Shown: positions 31,966 through 43,471, counted from the first letter of the stretch. The stretch: 64,000 nt of DNA from Yponomeuta sedellus (GCA_934045075.1 OW203732.1:20315889-20379888), one strand, 5' to 3'. Numbers and translations: made by a program. Notes: generated by a model not told the origin, from the letters alone.

Positions 31966-32075
31966 CTTTAATTTGTAAAACCATGAGCATCTGCCAACAA
32001 ACTGTTATGCAGTTTGGCAGAAACCAACTTCTGTATTTTTTTGTATTTTTATTTGAATAAACGTCTTCAATTAAT
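31966..32075 (+). repeat. Family H repeat with internal hairpin
   Basis: Shares GAGCATCTGC, ACAAACTGTTATGCAGTTT and CAGAAACCAACTTCTGTATT plus TTTATTTGAATAAA with 54290-54392. CTGCCAAC..GCAGTTTGGCAG forms a stem; AATAAA near the end suggests a retroelement 3' tail. Confidence 0.65.
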
Positions 32076-32114
32076 CAATCAATTAATAACTAAGCATATA
32101 ATAATATACAAAGC

Positions 32115-32370
32115 GAGGGGTGGTAGCAGAGCGGTGTAGAACGCCGGCTTCTCCATCGGGAGGTCGTGGGTTCGAACCCCGGCATGTACCAATGACTTTG
32201 TTTTCTAAGTTATGTACATTTGTGAAATAATAGTAGCAATACCACTCGCCGACGGTGAAGGAAAACATCGTAAGGAAACCCTAGTGTCTGAGCTATTAGC
32301 GTACTTATGCGCTTGCTACGTACAATGGCCCAACTATGAGGCTAATTTCGGAAATCTCAGGTCTAACTAA
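32115..32370 (+). repeat. Family C tRNA-derived SINE, uninterrupted
   Basis: GGGGTGGTAGCAGAGCGGTG, B box GGGTTCGAACCCCGGC, full body to TCTCAGGTCTAACTAACTA. It is the reference for the split copy at 2436-2835. Confidence 0.85.
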
Positions 32371-32489
32371 CTATATACAAACGTAAATAAAACATAAATT
32401 ATCTACATATAGACTTAATAATGTATATTTGCATACTTAGGTGTAGAATTACACATTATTGACTCGCGATGATGATGGAGTAAGCGCTC

Positions 32490-32745
32490 GTAGCCTGGTC
32501 AAGTCGAGTGGTTGGAATCAATCACTTGAGTTAAGCAACAATAGGTGCAGGATGGGTGACCGTCCCGTGACTACCGCTAGCGGCATTTTTCCGAGCGCTT
32601 TCGTGCTTTGCAAAGCACGCTAAGAAGTTTGTGCCGCCTCTCATGTAATGGCAGTCGTTAAGCCATGTCGGAGGCCTTATGGGCGACTTCATAACTTCTG
32701 ACAGTAAGGCCCGCCCCCAGCTGTGGAGACATGTAAGGGTTGATA
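32490..32745 (+). repeat. Family F copy with internal deletion
   Basis: 5S-like start (GAGTTAAGCAACAATAGGTG) and body; the segment between the GGCCCGCC and CAGCTGTGGAGACATG blocks is deleted. Confidence 0.7.
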
Positions 32746-32859
32746 ACAAACATCACATAAAATTTGTTTCAAAGGCGAACTTATCTCTAACAGAGATCTC
32801 TTCCAGCCAACCTTAGCATTGGGTGTTTAAATTAAGATGGCGGGAGTAAGGGAGAAATA

Positions 32860-32975
32860 TTTATAACTTTAAATATTCCTTGAAGTACAAGGTTGGTTCT
32901 TAAAGAGAGAAAAATAAAAAAATAAAGAATCGAGTGTTAGGCGGTACGAAGTTTGCTAGGTCAGATAGTCATAAA
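32860..32975 (-). repeat. Family M fragment
   Basis: ATATTCCTTGAAGTACAAGG and TTAGGCGGTACGAAGTTTGC, antisense to 26631. Confidence 0.6.
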
Positions 32976-33018
32976 TAAAAATAATTAATTTGGTATTATT
33001 ACACAAAACTCGCGCGGA

Positions 33019-33445
33019 GTGCTCGTTGCTAGAATTGAGTGATTGTAATCAATGGCTTGGGTTAAGTAACATCACGGTCAGGTACTGTATGGGTGACCAT
33101 CCCGTGCCTTCCGCTAGTGGCATTTTGCCGAGCGCTTCCGTGTATCGCATGGCACGTTAAGCTGTTGCTGCCGGTTGTCATGTAATGGCAGTCGTTAAGC
33201 CATGTCAAAAACCTTATGGGCGGCTTGATATTTTCTGACAGTAATGGCGCAATTTCATTAGTCGATAGGGCCCGAATGCGGGGTGCGAGAGATTTCTGGA
33301 ACGCATGCCACAGGGTCCGAGGCCTGCTACTGTCTTACTATGCTCCACCAACTTCGACTTGGTCCCCGTGGTGGAGTATGGCCTGACCTACCTGCAATGC
33401 AGGAAGATACATGCCACACAAGTGGGGACATACAAAGGGTTGATA
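33019..33445 (+). repeat. Family F copy with ~60-bp insertion
   Basis: 5S-like start (TTGGGTTAAGTAACATCACG, GGTCAGGTACTGTATGGGTG) and full body. The AAGGCCCGCC junction is broken by extra sequence at about 33245-33310. Confidence 0.7.
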
Positions 33446-33759
33446 TCATACACACATTAGAATCGATGCTCCACAACCTATAAAAGGTTATAAGTAGCAT
33501 GATACAGTATTAATTTTTTCTCGATAAATGTAAATGACTAAATTTGAACACTGATAAACATTTTTAGACAGCTACCGTACGTGCACAATATGAAACAAAC
33601 TTCAAAATGCAAAAACTGGCAAATTCATAAGGGCCTGTCCAGACGAGCTCTCAGGCTTCATTAAAATGTAGCGGCACGACACTGGACAGCTACCATGCAA
33701 CAATGTGGTCGCACCCTAACGTTGTGGGACTGAAAATCTAATAGAAGTGATCTTATTAA
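33446..33759. other. No gene seen
   Basis: Unassigned. Confidence 0.35.
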
Positions 33760-33768
33760 TAATTCACT

Positions 33769-34001
33769 AGTTATACTATTTTAATTTTTAATGCACTAAC
33801 CCGTGCTAAGGACAAATTAAAAAAAAAACTATTTAGAGGCTAAAAATTTCACCCATGCCGGGATTCGAACCCGCAACCTGTGGCTATCCGTGCCAGCGCT
33901 CTAGCAATTGAGCTCAATTGGTAGAGCGCTGGCACGGATAGCCAGAGGTTGCGGGTTCGAATCCCGGCACGGGTGAAATTTTTAGCCTCTAAATAGGTTT
34001 T
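33769..34001. repeat. Family A palindromic copy with 9-bp target duplication
   Basis: Flanked by TAATTCACT at 33760-33768 and 34002-34010. Antisense and sense tRNA-like modules meet at CAATTGAGCTCAATTG (33905-33920), a symmetric junction inside the D arm. Each half keeps T-arm, anticodon arm and one D-arm side. Confidence 0.9.
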
Positions 34002-34097
34002 TAATTCACTTGCTTTCTTTAAATGCATTTAAAGCTATTAATGCCAATCATGGAATCTTATCATGCGTATAGGTGCTAACTTATGTATAAAATTTAA

Positions 34098-34352
34098 GAG
34101 GACCTAATAATAATAATAATCATGGACATATTACACAGATCTCGTTAGCCCTATACTACATACAACTAAATGACTTGTGTTATAGGTGCTAACTCGACGA
34201 TATATTTAATACAATAAATACATAGATAACATCAAAGACCCAAGACAAACTAGAAAAGTTCGTTTCCTAGTTTGACCCGGCCGGGGATCGAACCCGAGAC
34301 CTTCGGTGGCACAGTCAGCGTGCCAAACCGCTGCGCCACCGAGGTCGTCAAA
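34098..34352 (-). repeat. Family E tRNA-derived SINE
   Basis: Antisense head at 34275-34350 (B box GGGTTCGATCCCCGGCCGGG; A box GGTGGCGCAGCGG). The body runs leftwards to an ATT-repeat tail at 34105-34120. Confidence 0.8.
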
Positions 34353-34356
34353 AATT

Positions 34357-34506
34357 GGTCAGAGTGGAGTATTTTTTTCCCGCTGCCTTTTTCTCAACTA
34401 TACTACGGCCCCAAAGCAGCGGCTTTCACTTTCATGTTACATTGTACTTTGACATTCAGCAAACAGAATGAAAATTCTGTACGTTGAAATAAACTGAATG
34501 GAATTG
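34357..34506 (-). repeat. Family G fragment
   Basis: Antisense match to 5935-6236 (TTCATGTTACATTGTACTTT, CATTCAGCAAACAGAATG) directly abutting the family E head. Confidence 0.65.
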
Positions 34507-34699
34507 AATGTACATACACATTAATTTCAAGTATCAATACAATACAAAAGTACCTATACCTAGAAAACAAAGTCATTGGTACATTCCCGCACTGAGAAAC
34601 GAATCTGGATCTTCCGTTTCAAAGTCCATTGTGCTACCCACCCCATTGTATCCGTGGGATACTGATATATTATTTATTTTACATTATATATAGGTAGGT

Positions 34700-34930
34700 G
34701 AGGTTTTGCCATCATTGAAGGGTAATGCCCATAAACCCCACGCAGGACTTGCGGGTTGGAGGCAAAACCTGTCCCGCGACTCCCACCACGACTCGGCAAT
34801 GCCCTCCGACCGGGTGATATGACGATCTGCGAAAAACTGCCGGCAGATACTGAATGCAGCAAGCTGTAGACAGGGTGCTATCGCGCTCAATAGCGGAGGG
34901 CTATATCCAGCAGTAGACTAATATAGCCTG
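34700..34930 (+). mobile_element. RTE-type LINE 3' fragment
   Basis: GATCTGCGAAAAACTGCCGG and GGAGGGCTATATCCAGCAGT, ending AATATAGCCTGAAGAAGAAG. Confidence 0.65.
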
Positions 34931-35269
34931 AAGAAGAAGAAGATATAGGTGAGACTGACGGCTACTTGCTTTTTTATATTTTCTAATCTTTGTAATTTTC
35001 TCATGTCAGTTCTACACTTCGCTAAGCTCTGGGAGTCCACACTCGTGGGTGACATCATTAAAATGTTGCGAAAAGGACCCTCGACGCGAGTGGCTGAACA
35101 AACACTACAACACAAGGACCTGCAATCATATAAAGCTTAGAGGGTAGACAGGAGAATGATCTGTATGTACACGATTAAAAACAACTGGCTTTTTATTAAT
35201 GTTAAATCTACACTAACGAACACTAACGAACACTACACTAACGAAGGTTCTAAATAAGGTAATGAGCCG

Positions 35270-35422
35270 TTATATTATTTTTAATGCACTAACCCGTGTT
35301 AAGGACAATTATAAAAACCTATTTAAAGACTAAAAATTCCACTCAGTTGGAGAGAGCGCTGGCACGGATAGGCAGAGGTCGCGGGTTGGAATCTCTAAAT
35401 AGGTTCTCTAAATAGGTTTTTA
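35270..35422. repeat. Family A fragment
   Basis: TAATGCACTAACCCGTGTTA, a damaged left end, an incomplete D/anticodon arm (GAGAGCGCTGGCACGGATAG) and a duplicated CTCTAAATAGG terminus. Confidence 0.65.
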
Positions 35423-35531
35423 TGAGCCGTTGTCAGCACAAATTGACAAAGCACTTCATAGATGGCGCTTTATACAAAATACATATATTTATTTTATAAA
35501 ATAAAATAAATATATATATTAGGATTCTGTA

Positions 35532-35960
35532 ATGATACTTCTTTACAATATTTGGCCGGCGCAGCCGTCCAGTCAAGTTTGCATTATTTTAAAGGAAACC
35601 GTCCACCAGTTCAAAGTCGCTCAGCGAGCTATGGAGAGAGCTATGCTTGGAGTTTCTCTGAAGGATAGGATTCGTAACAAATGCATCCGACAGAGAACCA
35701 AAGTCATCGACATAGCTCAGAGAATTAGCGAGCTGAAGTGGCAGTGGGCTGGCCATATCTCGCGAAGAACCGACTACCGTTGGAGTGAACGTGTTCTTCA
35801 GTGGAGATCGCGACTCGGCAAACGTAGTGTAGGACGCCCTCCGACCAGGTGGGATGACGATCTGCGAAAAACTGTTAGCAGATGCTGGATGCGGCAAGCT
35901 GAAGACAGGGCGCTATGGCGCTCATTAGTGGAGGGCTATGTCCAGCAGTGGACTACATAA
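35532..35960 (+). pseudogene. RTE-clade LINE, C-terminal ORF fragment
   Basis: A 142-residue frame covering the end of an RTE-type reverse transcriptase protein: VAQRAMERAMLGVSLKDRIR, then WQWAGHISRRTDYRWSERVL, QWRSRLGKRSVGRPPTRWDD and a final ALWRSLVEGYVQQWT. The GKRSVGRPPTRW.DD block is characteristic of lepidopteran RTE elements. The catalytic reverse transcriptase and endonuclease domains are missing upstream, so this is a 5'-truncated copy. It is the best preserved of at least six copies in the window, and the stop is followed at once by the family 3' end (GCCTGAAGAAGAAGAAAGG). Confidence 0.85.
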
Positions 35961-36049
35961 TATAGCCTGAAGAAGAAGAAAGGAAGCCGTTACGTTCTGA
36001 TCAGTCGAGTTGAAACTCTTAGCTAGGTTAGGGTATTGATATAAAAAAG

Positions 36050-36395
36050 AAGGTATTCTAATTCAGCGTTTTAATAAGTAGTGCGCAACATTACAGCTAC
36101 GAGAACAGGGAGAACTTTGCTAAATTTCGTTTAGCACAGATTAATTTTGACAGCCGCATTCCGGTTCTTCTATGGCCACGCCCGTGAGCGCCATCTTTGA
36201 ATCGCTTTGTGAATTTGTGCGGAAAACGACTTATTGAAGTTACAGTTCAGGCGTTTCAGGGCGCCGACTAACGCCACTAATGAAAAAAAAAACACAATTT
36301 GTTTTATAATACGTTCGTATCTAAAAGCGAACATGAGAAAGCGTTCACTTTTAGATAAGAACTTATTATGAGTACCTCGATTACCAACTTTACAG
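36050..36395. other. No gene seen
   Basis: Unassigned, moderately GC-rich around 36160-36220 (CCACGCCCGTGAGCGCCATC). Confidence 0.35.
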
Positions 36396-36397
36396 TT

Positions 36398-36595
36398 AGG
36401 TTAAGAACTGTAAAGTAGGTACTTGGGGCTGCAAGTGATACAAATTACTTCAGCCAGATGTCGCTGCCTATACGTAATACAGAGAATATTGCAAAGAGGT
36501 CCGAAATTTCACTGATTTCCACTCTCAGTTGGAAAGAGAGAGAGAAAGAGAGTTTTTAATATTGCGCTCAGCCCGAGTTAGTGCAACAAAAAGAA
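36398..36595 (+). repeat. Family A body without tRNA module
   Basis: GCAAGTGATACAAATTACTT through AATTTCACTGATTTCC; the tRNA-like part is replaced by GAGAGAGAGAAAGAGAG. Confidence 0.7.
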
Positions 36596-36719
36596 AATAA
36601 TTATTATCTAATATGTATTCTGAAATTTCCAATATCGTGCAATAGTCATTGTACTATTATTGTTATTGGTTTAATTCTTTATTGCAGAATCTAGGGTCAG
36701 GAAGAAGGAGATGAAGTCT

Positions 36720-36950
36720 TAAAAACCTATTTAGAGGCTAAAAATTTCACCCATTCGGGATTCATCCTCTGGCTATCCGTGCCAGCTCTCTTTCAACTGA
36801 GCTAATGGGTGACTCACCGGCATCAGTGAAATTTCGAACCTCCTTACAAAATTCATCAATACAATATTCTCTGCATTACGTACAGGCAGCGACATCTGGC
36901 TGTAGTAATTTGCATCACTTGCAGCCCCGAGGACCTACTTTGCAGAGATG
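36720..36950 (-). repeat. Family A SINE copy
   Basis: Antisense copy with a deleted T-arm part (CATTCGGGATTCATCCTCTG) and a full body to GACCTACTTTGCAG. It faces the copy at 36398, so the two form inverted arms about 125 bp apart. Confidence 0.8.
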
Positions 36951-37267
36951 AAGTCTCTAAAAGGCCTAGGTAGAGATTTTATTTACGTTAATAGTTCTTC
37001 CATTCACATTATTGGTTAGATGGTAACCATCGCAATAAAATTACAACCCGTGCAATTTTACTGAGCACCTCGTATGATTTGAACATCACCCAGATATCTC
37101 CGAGCTCTGCACGATGCTGTCTTTCCACTGGATACATTTGCCACGCCCACAATGCTCGGTTGTTTTTATCATTAACCATCAACCGTTGTTACCATCTTCA
37201 AGTAGTGGTTTCCACTGTTAAGACTCGGAAATTGTACGTTAGAATAAGACTAAAGACTTATGAATTT

Positions 37268-37465
37268 TTAATCTATAATATAAAAATGAATCGCTGATTG
37301 TGTTGGTAAGCGCAAATCTCGAGACCAGCTGAACCGTTTTCGCTAATTCTTTTTTTAAGAATATTCCTTGAAGTACGAGGATGGTTCTTACGAAGAGAAA
37401 AATTTGAAAAAATTAAAGAATCGACTGTTAGGCGGTACGAAGTTCACTGGGTCAGCTTGTTTTTA
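37268..37465 (-). repeat. Family M dispersed repeat
   Basis: Antisense of 26631: AAAAATGAATCGCTGATTGT through AGTTCACTGGGTCAGC. Confidence 0.65.
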
Positions 37466-37613
37466 ATAAAATGAACTAAATTATTAACTAGCAGTGTCCG
37501 AATACTTCATTTTATGTCTCAATTCAGATCTTTATCTGTGTGTATTGACTAGTCATTCCTGGGATAGGCCGACTAAGCTGTCAGGATGGCATAATATAAG
37601 CTGATAATTATAT

Positions 37614-37700
37614 TCGTTATTGTACACCAGAGCACATATTATAAAACATGTAAAGATGTAGAGTACAATTGGCGGCCTTATTTCTAAAAGCAATTTCTTA
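37614..37700. repeat. Family I repeat
   Basis: TTATTGTACACCAGAGC and TACAATTGGCGGCCTTATTT, as at 51360-51475. Confidence 0.55.
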
Positions 37701-37802
37701 TGACGTTATACGTCCTGGGTAAGTCAGACTCGATCTCAAAACAATGTTCCAGGTACTACCGCGTCCGAGGGGCCACGAGTGTGAGTGGAGGTGCCAATCG
37801 AC

Positions 37803-38158
37803 TTTGTATAAATCGTCTCACTGTGCAGATACAAAGGTTCAACACTATTACTTCAGAAATAAGACGTTGTTACTTAAATGTATGCCATAAATACAATATT
37901 ATTATTATTAATACGTTTATTGCACATGAATAAATATAATGGCAATGTGGCGGACTTAATGCTAAATGCCCTAAGGAAATTATGTCCTTTCATTACACTT
38001 TGATAAATTATATTTTGATACAACCGGCCGACCGATGCACAGACGAATGCCAGACAAACTATCGACTTTGTATAAATCATCTGATTGCGGAGATACAAAG
38101 GTTGAACACTGGTACTTCAGGACTAAACGTTGTTACTGAAATTTAAGCCATATATAAA
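37803..38158. repeat. Two-copy tandem duplication, 262-bp spacing
   Basis: GACTTTGTATAAATC through ACGTTGTTACT occurs at 37802 and 38064. A second pair of blocks (TGCCCTAAGGAAATTATGT, CACAGACGAATGCCAGACAA) recurs at about 37967 and at 39381, across the GC-rich element. Confidence 0.7.
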
Positions 38159-38163
38159 ATAAA

Positions 38164-39380
38164 CTAGGGGGCGAGCCCCCTGCGCGCTTACGCGCGCCAA
38201 CCCCCAGCCGCTCCGAGCTGCGCTCTCCGCGGCGCTCGGCCTAGGGCCTCGCTAGACACTTATTGTAGGGAATTGTTGCATGGGAACATGTATGGTCTCG
38301 GCCTTCGGCCTCGGCCTGGACGGAGCTCGGCCTTCGGCCTCGCCGCGGCGGGGTTTCTCGTGCCCGCTCCGCGGAGCTCGGCCTCCGGCCTCGCAAGTTT
38401 GTCTCTTTTTGCTCTTGCGCTGGCACTTGTGTGCCGTAAACTAAACGGTCTCGGCCTTCGGCCTCGGCCTGGACGAAGCTCGGCCTTCGGCCTCGCCGCA
38501 GCGGGGTTCTTAGTGCCCGCTCCGCGGAGCTCGGCCTTCGGCCTCGCAAGTTTGTCCCTCTTTGCTCTTGCGCTGGTACTTGTCCGCCGTAACCTGAACG
38601 TTCTCGGCCTTCGGCCTCGGCCTGGACGGAGCTCGGCCTTCGGCCTCGCCGCGGCGGGATTTCTCGTGCCCGCTCCGCGGAGCTCGGCCTGCGGCCTCGC
38701 AAGTTTGTCCCTTTTTGCTCTTGCGCTGGTACTTGTGCGCCGCAATTTGTATGGTCTCGGCCTTTGGCCTCGGCCAAAACGGAGCTCGGCCTTCGGCCTC
38801 GCCGCGGCAGAACTTTTTGTGCCCGCTTCGCGAAGCTCGGCCTCCGGCCTCGCAAGTTTGTCTCATTTCTCTATTGAAAAGTCAATTTTAGTACTAAATC
38901 TCCATACAAAAATTTGTCATTTTCAATCATCAATATCTCGGACGCCATCTTGAAATTCCAAGATGTCGGATTTTTCTCATATACCTGGGTCCTTTGGCAA
39001 CGCGATGCCGTTTACGGCATATCTCCAGCATATGCCCAGTTGGCTGCCGACTTTTTTGCGCAAAGGTCGATTTTTGGGTCGGCTATATCTGCGCCGCCAT
39101 TTTGAATTTCGAACAACCAAAATTTTTTTTTTCAATCGGATTACTAAATCACCATTCTATCAAATTTTCATCCAAATCGGTCGGTAAACGCCAGAGTTAG
39201 CACCCTCGCGTAGTGGAACGTGTTCGAAATTCAAAAATCGGCTTCATAGGATGGCTGTAATTCATACATTTCCTACAACTTTCTCATACATCATTTTCGT
39301 CCAAATCTTACCGTTTCCGAGAAAACGTATGGATGAATAGATCAGTGAGTATACCGGATTGTAGCTTTATATATATATAA
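38164..39380 (-). mobile_element. Helitron-like candidate element carrying a GC-rich array
   Basis: On the minus strand the sequence ends in a GC hairpin (AGGGGGCTCGCCCCC) followed at once by CTAG and T. This resembles a Helitron 3' terminus (hairpin, CTRR, T target). The 5' end is not defined. Flanking host sequence is duplicated on the two sides, so the boundary may also come from duplication. No Rep/helicase coding sequence is present. Confidence 0.4.
38294..38880 (+). repeat. GC-rich 153-bp tandem array (about 3.9 copies)
   Basis: Unit starts lie at 38294, 38447, 38600 and 38753, spaced exactly 153 bp. Each unit is full of the palindromic CGGCCTTCGGCCTCG motif followed by GCAAGTTTGTC and CTCTTGCGCTGG. 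Because 153 is divisible by 3, frames stay open on both strands (up to 226 residues), but they are low-complexity artefacts. Confidence 0.9.
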
Positions 39381-39746
39381 TGCCCTAAGGAAATTATGTT
39401 TAATTACACTTTGCACAGACGAATGCCAGACAAACAAACCAACGATCGATCGAAGGAACGATCAAACGAACAGAATCTCACGTATATCGTGTTTAAATGA
39501 CCGCAGCCTTGAGCAAAATAGTAATTGTAACCTCTATATGCTCCACATTGGCATCTAGCCAAGAGGAATGGCAGGACCTCCTGAGGGGTGGAATATCAAT
39601 AAGGCCTCTTCACGAGGATGGATCATGACCGCTCTGTCAAGAGCGTACCGACCAAAAAGAAGAAGATCTGTGCCCTGATCCACTGCAGGGAACAGGTCTT
39701 TTTTTTACCATGTATACTCGTAAATACAGAGAAGGAATTTATAAAA
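39381..39746. other. No gene seen
   Basis: 39521-39700 (CATCTAGCCAAGAGG, CCTCTTCACGAGGATGGATC) looks like a repeat fragment of unknown class. Confidence 0.35.
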
Positions 39747-39880
39747 AAAGCTAACTGACCCAGGGAACTTTTTACCACCTAACAGTCGATTGTTTATTTT
39801 TTTTTCTCCGTAAGAACCATCCTCGGACTTCAAGCGCTTACCAACATATTCAGCGATTCATTTTCATATTATAGATTTAC
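39747..39880 (+). repeat. Family M, internally deleted
   Basis: CTAACTGACCCAGGGAACTT through TTCAGCGATTCATTTTCATA, missing the centre. Confidence 0.6.
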
Positions 39881-39976
39881 ACTTACTGAGCCATTACTCT
39901 ACTCTACCGGGATTAATTTTTATCTGTGACGTAAAAAGAAAAATAGCTTGGTAGTTAGCCAGTGTCGGCTAAAGTA

Positions 39977-40533
39977 AAATCCGTAATTCGACGGAGCGGT
40001 TTGGCAACTCAAAATCGCATAATGTTGCCAGGTTCAGCCTAGTGTTGTTTTCGTCGATAATGTACGATCCGAACAAAAAACCTGTTTAATTTTTTCGACT
40101 TTTATATTTAAAACGGGAATGTAATAATTAATTTAATAATAAAGACGTTGATGTGCAAGCTCCTTGTTATATTTTTATGCTATTAAATTGACTTGATGTA
40201 TATACTAAGCAAGAAAATATCAATTGTTGTTAAACCGTAAAAAACGGCACGATTTCTTATTACTTAATGCTGGCAGCACTGTTGGCTAACGAAATAATAA
40301 TGTTTGATGGCCCAAAGGACTAGTATACAGGCCAAAATCTTCTAAAACAATAAATCTTCCTCTCCCGTAAGGTTTATTCAAATGACTTGAGCGGTGTTGT
40401 TAGATAACCGACGATTTTATACTTAGGCCGGATTCTATCGATAATTAAATATCGATCGATCTCATCACTATTTTATTTTCCTCACACATGGTAACACTCT
40501 ATCTGTCAAACCGCTCCGTCGAATTACGGATTT
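39977..40533. mobile_element. 557-bp MITE, mariner-like
   Basis: Terminal inverted repeats AAATCCGTAATTCGACGGAG and its inverse, extended to CGGTTTG, flanked by TA on both sides (39975-39976 and 40534-40535). The interior is AT-rich with no transposase. Confidence 0.75.
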
Positions 40534-40602
40534 TAGTTTAGGTCTACCTCACGATGGGCTGGTTGAGAGAGCGGAATGGGAGGTGAAGTGAATGGACTTA
40601 CT

Positions 40603-40935
40603 TGGTGATGGCTCGCTTTAGCTGTTGGGCAGATGATGACCGGTGATGGATGAGCTGATGCGTCCAGCGTACGGAGAACACTCCTGCACTGTTCACTTAT
40701 TGTCTAATATTGTTTTTTGAGCTGATAAAGTTAATTAGTCACCAAATTTCTATCACTTCACGAGAATTCGAGCACTTATCACGCGCGTATGTCACCGTGC
40801 GAATGTGTGTGCAGATGGCTGGATAAATTAGTAGCGAGCGAGCGGCACGAGCGACGGCACCGGAACGACAGAGAGTAATGAATGATGAGTGACCACAGAT
40901 TCATGATTACGTCGCGCGATCGATTCTCGCGCGAA
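40603..40935 (-). other. Candidate untranslated first exon and promoter of a minus-strand gene
   Basis: On the minus strand a CpG-containing region (GTCGTTCCGGTGCCGTCGCT, CTCGCTCGCTACTAATTTAT) leads into a leader ending CATCACCAA|GTAAGT at 40602/40601, a strong splice donor. CA-rich, ATG-poor leaders of this kind are typical of insect 5' UTR exons. No TATA box is clear and I see no downstream coding exon, so this rests on composition and the donor alone. Confidence 0.3.
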
Positions 40936-41154
40936 CATAGCTGGTCGCCTTTCTGGAGACTAAAGTACGTAAGTATAAATGCAAATGAAGCCCCATTCAA
41001 AAGCATCGTATGTAAATTAACCAGCGGGCGCAACAATAAAACAAGTCGGTTACGAATTCAACTTTTTAATTAAACGGAGAGCAGTGGCTGCCTAGAGAGT
41101 CTCGCTAAGAAAAATTATACTACAGAAGCTTAACTTGTAAAAGGCAAGGAATAG

Positions 41155-41275
41155 TAGATTGCTTAACGAGGGTAGAAAGAATCAATTCCCGATGTATTTA
41201 GACGCCCGAGCGCAGCGTGGGCGGCTATAGTCCGAGTAGAAAATTGATTCTTTTACCCGTGTTAAACACTCTACT
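41155..41275. repeat. Imperfect foldback
   Basis: AGTAGATTGCTTAACGAGGG and AGAATCAATT recur inverted as AATTGATTCTTTTACCCGTG and AAACACTCTACT around a GC-rich centre (GCCCGAGCGCAGCGTGGGCG). Confidence 0.65.
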
Positions 41276-43250
41276 TTTCATTTCGAATATGAGCAAAATA
41301 AAAACTCATCTTTAAATTCAAATCTTAGCATAAAAAGATTATTACGTATTCTTTTGAATTCCGTCACAGATACTATAACAGATTAGTACCCGCCATTTAG
41401 GTCGACTTTTTAAATTTTAAATATGGAACTTACCGCGTAATTGTTGCGGCTTATTCCGCTCAAAGAAGTTTGCGCTAAGTTCACACTGGCTATTTAGAAA
41501 CTCACATGGCCGCAGCATATTTTTTTATTTAGTTTTTTTAAAGCCTATTTATTACATAAAACTCTTCACAGGTGACAGTTTTAGTCTCTTAATGGGTTTT
41601 TAAAACTGACAGTAGTTCTTTTTTTAAAGTTCATTCCGGCACTTGGGTGGGAAGTAATTTGTATGAGTTTTTCCCTCCCTATGGAAGGAAGCAGCATTTT
41701 CCACCCAATAATCAGATCAAAACAACACTACTTTCCGAGTATAAGAAATGAAAAATAAATAAGTGCCTCATTTCACGCTGCATGACGTCATGACGTAAAA
41801 GATTTACAAGCCCAGTGCGAAGAATTTTTGCTTGTTGTTTTTTCCTTATTATTTATTTAATTGTTGTTGTCCAATGTGACACTAACAATAAATAAATATA
41901 TATTTAAACTATTAATACACCGAAACAGAAAACAAAAATATACGCCCATATAATGCCTGTAAAATATTATAATAAGCGAAATAATAGAAACTAAAACGGT
42001 TGAACACAAAAATGCTAAAATACCTACAACATTTTTAGTCAAGAGTTTTAGTAACTTTGTAATATTATCATGATAATCAGCCATTTGACGCTAACTGCAG
42101 GATATAAGTCTTACTTATGGTTTTCCAAGCTTCACGGTCTTGTACCGTGCGCATCCAGTGACTCCCCGCCACCGTAACCTCTGCTGCACCGACTAAAAAT
42201 ACATTTTAATCCATACTATAATGCTACCACCTAGTAAATCATAACATTGTCTGGTGCTTTTTACTAATATTAAATAGGTACGAAACATTTTGTGCAAAGT
42301 CGAATTGGATATTATTTCTACGTGCATGCTGACGAATAAATTAAAATGCGTAGTATCACATTTAGTTCTTTATTTGGACTGATGTGGTGTGGCCGACACA
42401 ATACATAGAGAAGCGCGCGACGGGATAGCTACCTACATCTAACACATGCAACGTCTAATGAATGTAAATAAAGCGAAAAAGATACAAGAATATAACGTCA
42501 TGTTTAAAACAAAATCGGAACTTCGTTTGTAGATATCAGTTAAACATCAAAGAGGCAACAGTTTATCTTCTGTAATATAAATTTACGTGGTTCCGGAAAA
42601 TAGGCGAATCCATATAGCCACAGTGGTCAAAGAGTTTTTCTGAGAACTAGTGACGTGTGGTCTTTGGTGGCACTAGAAAATTAAAATATTTGTTAGTTTT
42701 TACATGAACTTTTATGTTAGAAGATGATCTCATAAAGTAAACCTTAATTACATGTTTTGATATAATGACTCAACACATAAGAGAGATAGTTTTGTTTAGG
42801 ATGTGATATTAAAAACATGTAGTAGAATAAAATAATATTTGGCTCTCATGCCGTCTTACGTAGATTCGATCCTCGTTTAGATTCAGTTTTACGCTGCTCT
42901 CTGACTTGCCTTGCCTTACTTCCAATCTATATAATTCGAATCGGTCTTTCTCTTTCTTCTCCTATCCTCTCTCTACTTATGAATAAAAGGAGTAAAGAAA
43001 ATAATTTACTTTTTGAGGATGCGGCTGTAGGCTCATAAAGTCATAAGAAATGTATTAGTTCTTATAATAAAATAACTGCAACCCGCAGCCGGGTTACAAA
43101 TTATGAACTGTAGATTATTAATAACATATTTTCAAACGAAATGACGACGTTTAGTGCAAGAAACTCGTTGATAACTGATAAAAATAATTCCTCGTTAGAG
43201 ATTTAGAAAATACACAAGATAAGTAATTAAAACATCGTTTGAGGTCTTAT
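41276..43250. other. About 2 kb with no gene or repeat recognised
   Basis: AT-rich. A 75-residue minus frame at 41857-42084 with a hydrophobic segment has no supporting signal. This is one of the few stretches free of the window's SINE families. Confidence 0.4.
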
Positions 43251-43254
43251 ACCC

Positions 43255-43365
43255 AAACAGATGGGTAAAAGTTGCCATTGAATGGGTCCCATGCGACGGA
43301 TACCGTAAGCGTGGCCGACCAAAGTGGAGATGGCGGGACGAACTCAGTTTCGCAAAAAAAAAAAG
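43255..43365 (+). pseudogene. LINE C-terminal fragment
   Basis: WVKVAIEWVPCDGYRKRGRP followed by KWRWRDEL, homologous to the fragment at 17560-17830; about 35 codons. Confidence 0.6.
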
Positions 43366-43471
43366 TTAACCAATCACACAATTTCATTGGGCGAGAAAAA
43401 TGTTTATACAAATGATCTCCACACTTCTTCGGCCACTTCGCAGAAAACTTGAACGTTGTCTAAACGCAGCA

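Noticed and set aside
38241..38953. Overlapping long frames on both strands (up to 226 residues)
   Set aside because: Artefacts of a 153-bp (51-codon) GC-rich tandem unit; low complexity, no initiation or splice context.
40779..41036. 85-residue minus-strand frame over the CpG-rich region
   Set aside because: The region looks like a promoter and 5' UTR; the frame starts upstream of the likely transcription start and has no recognisable motif.
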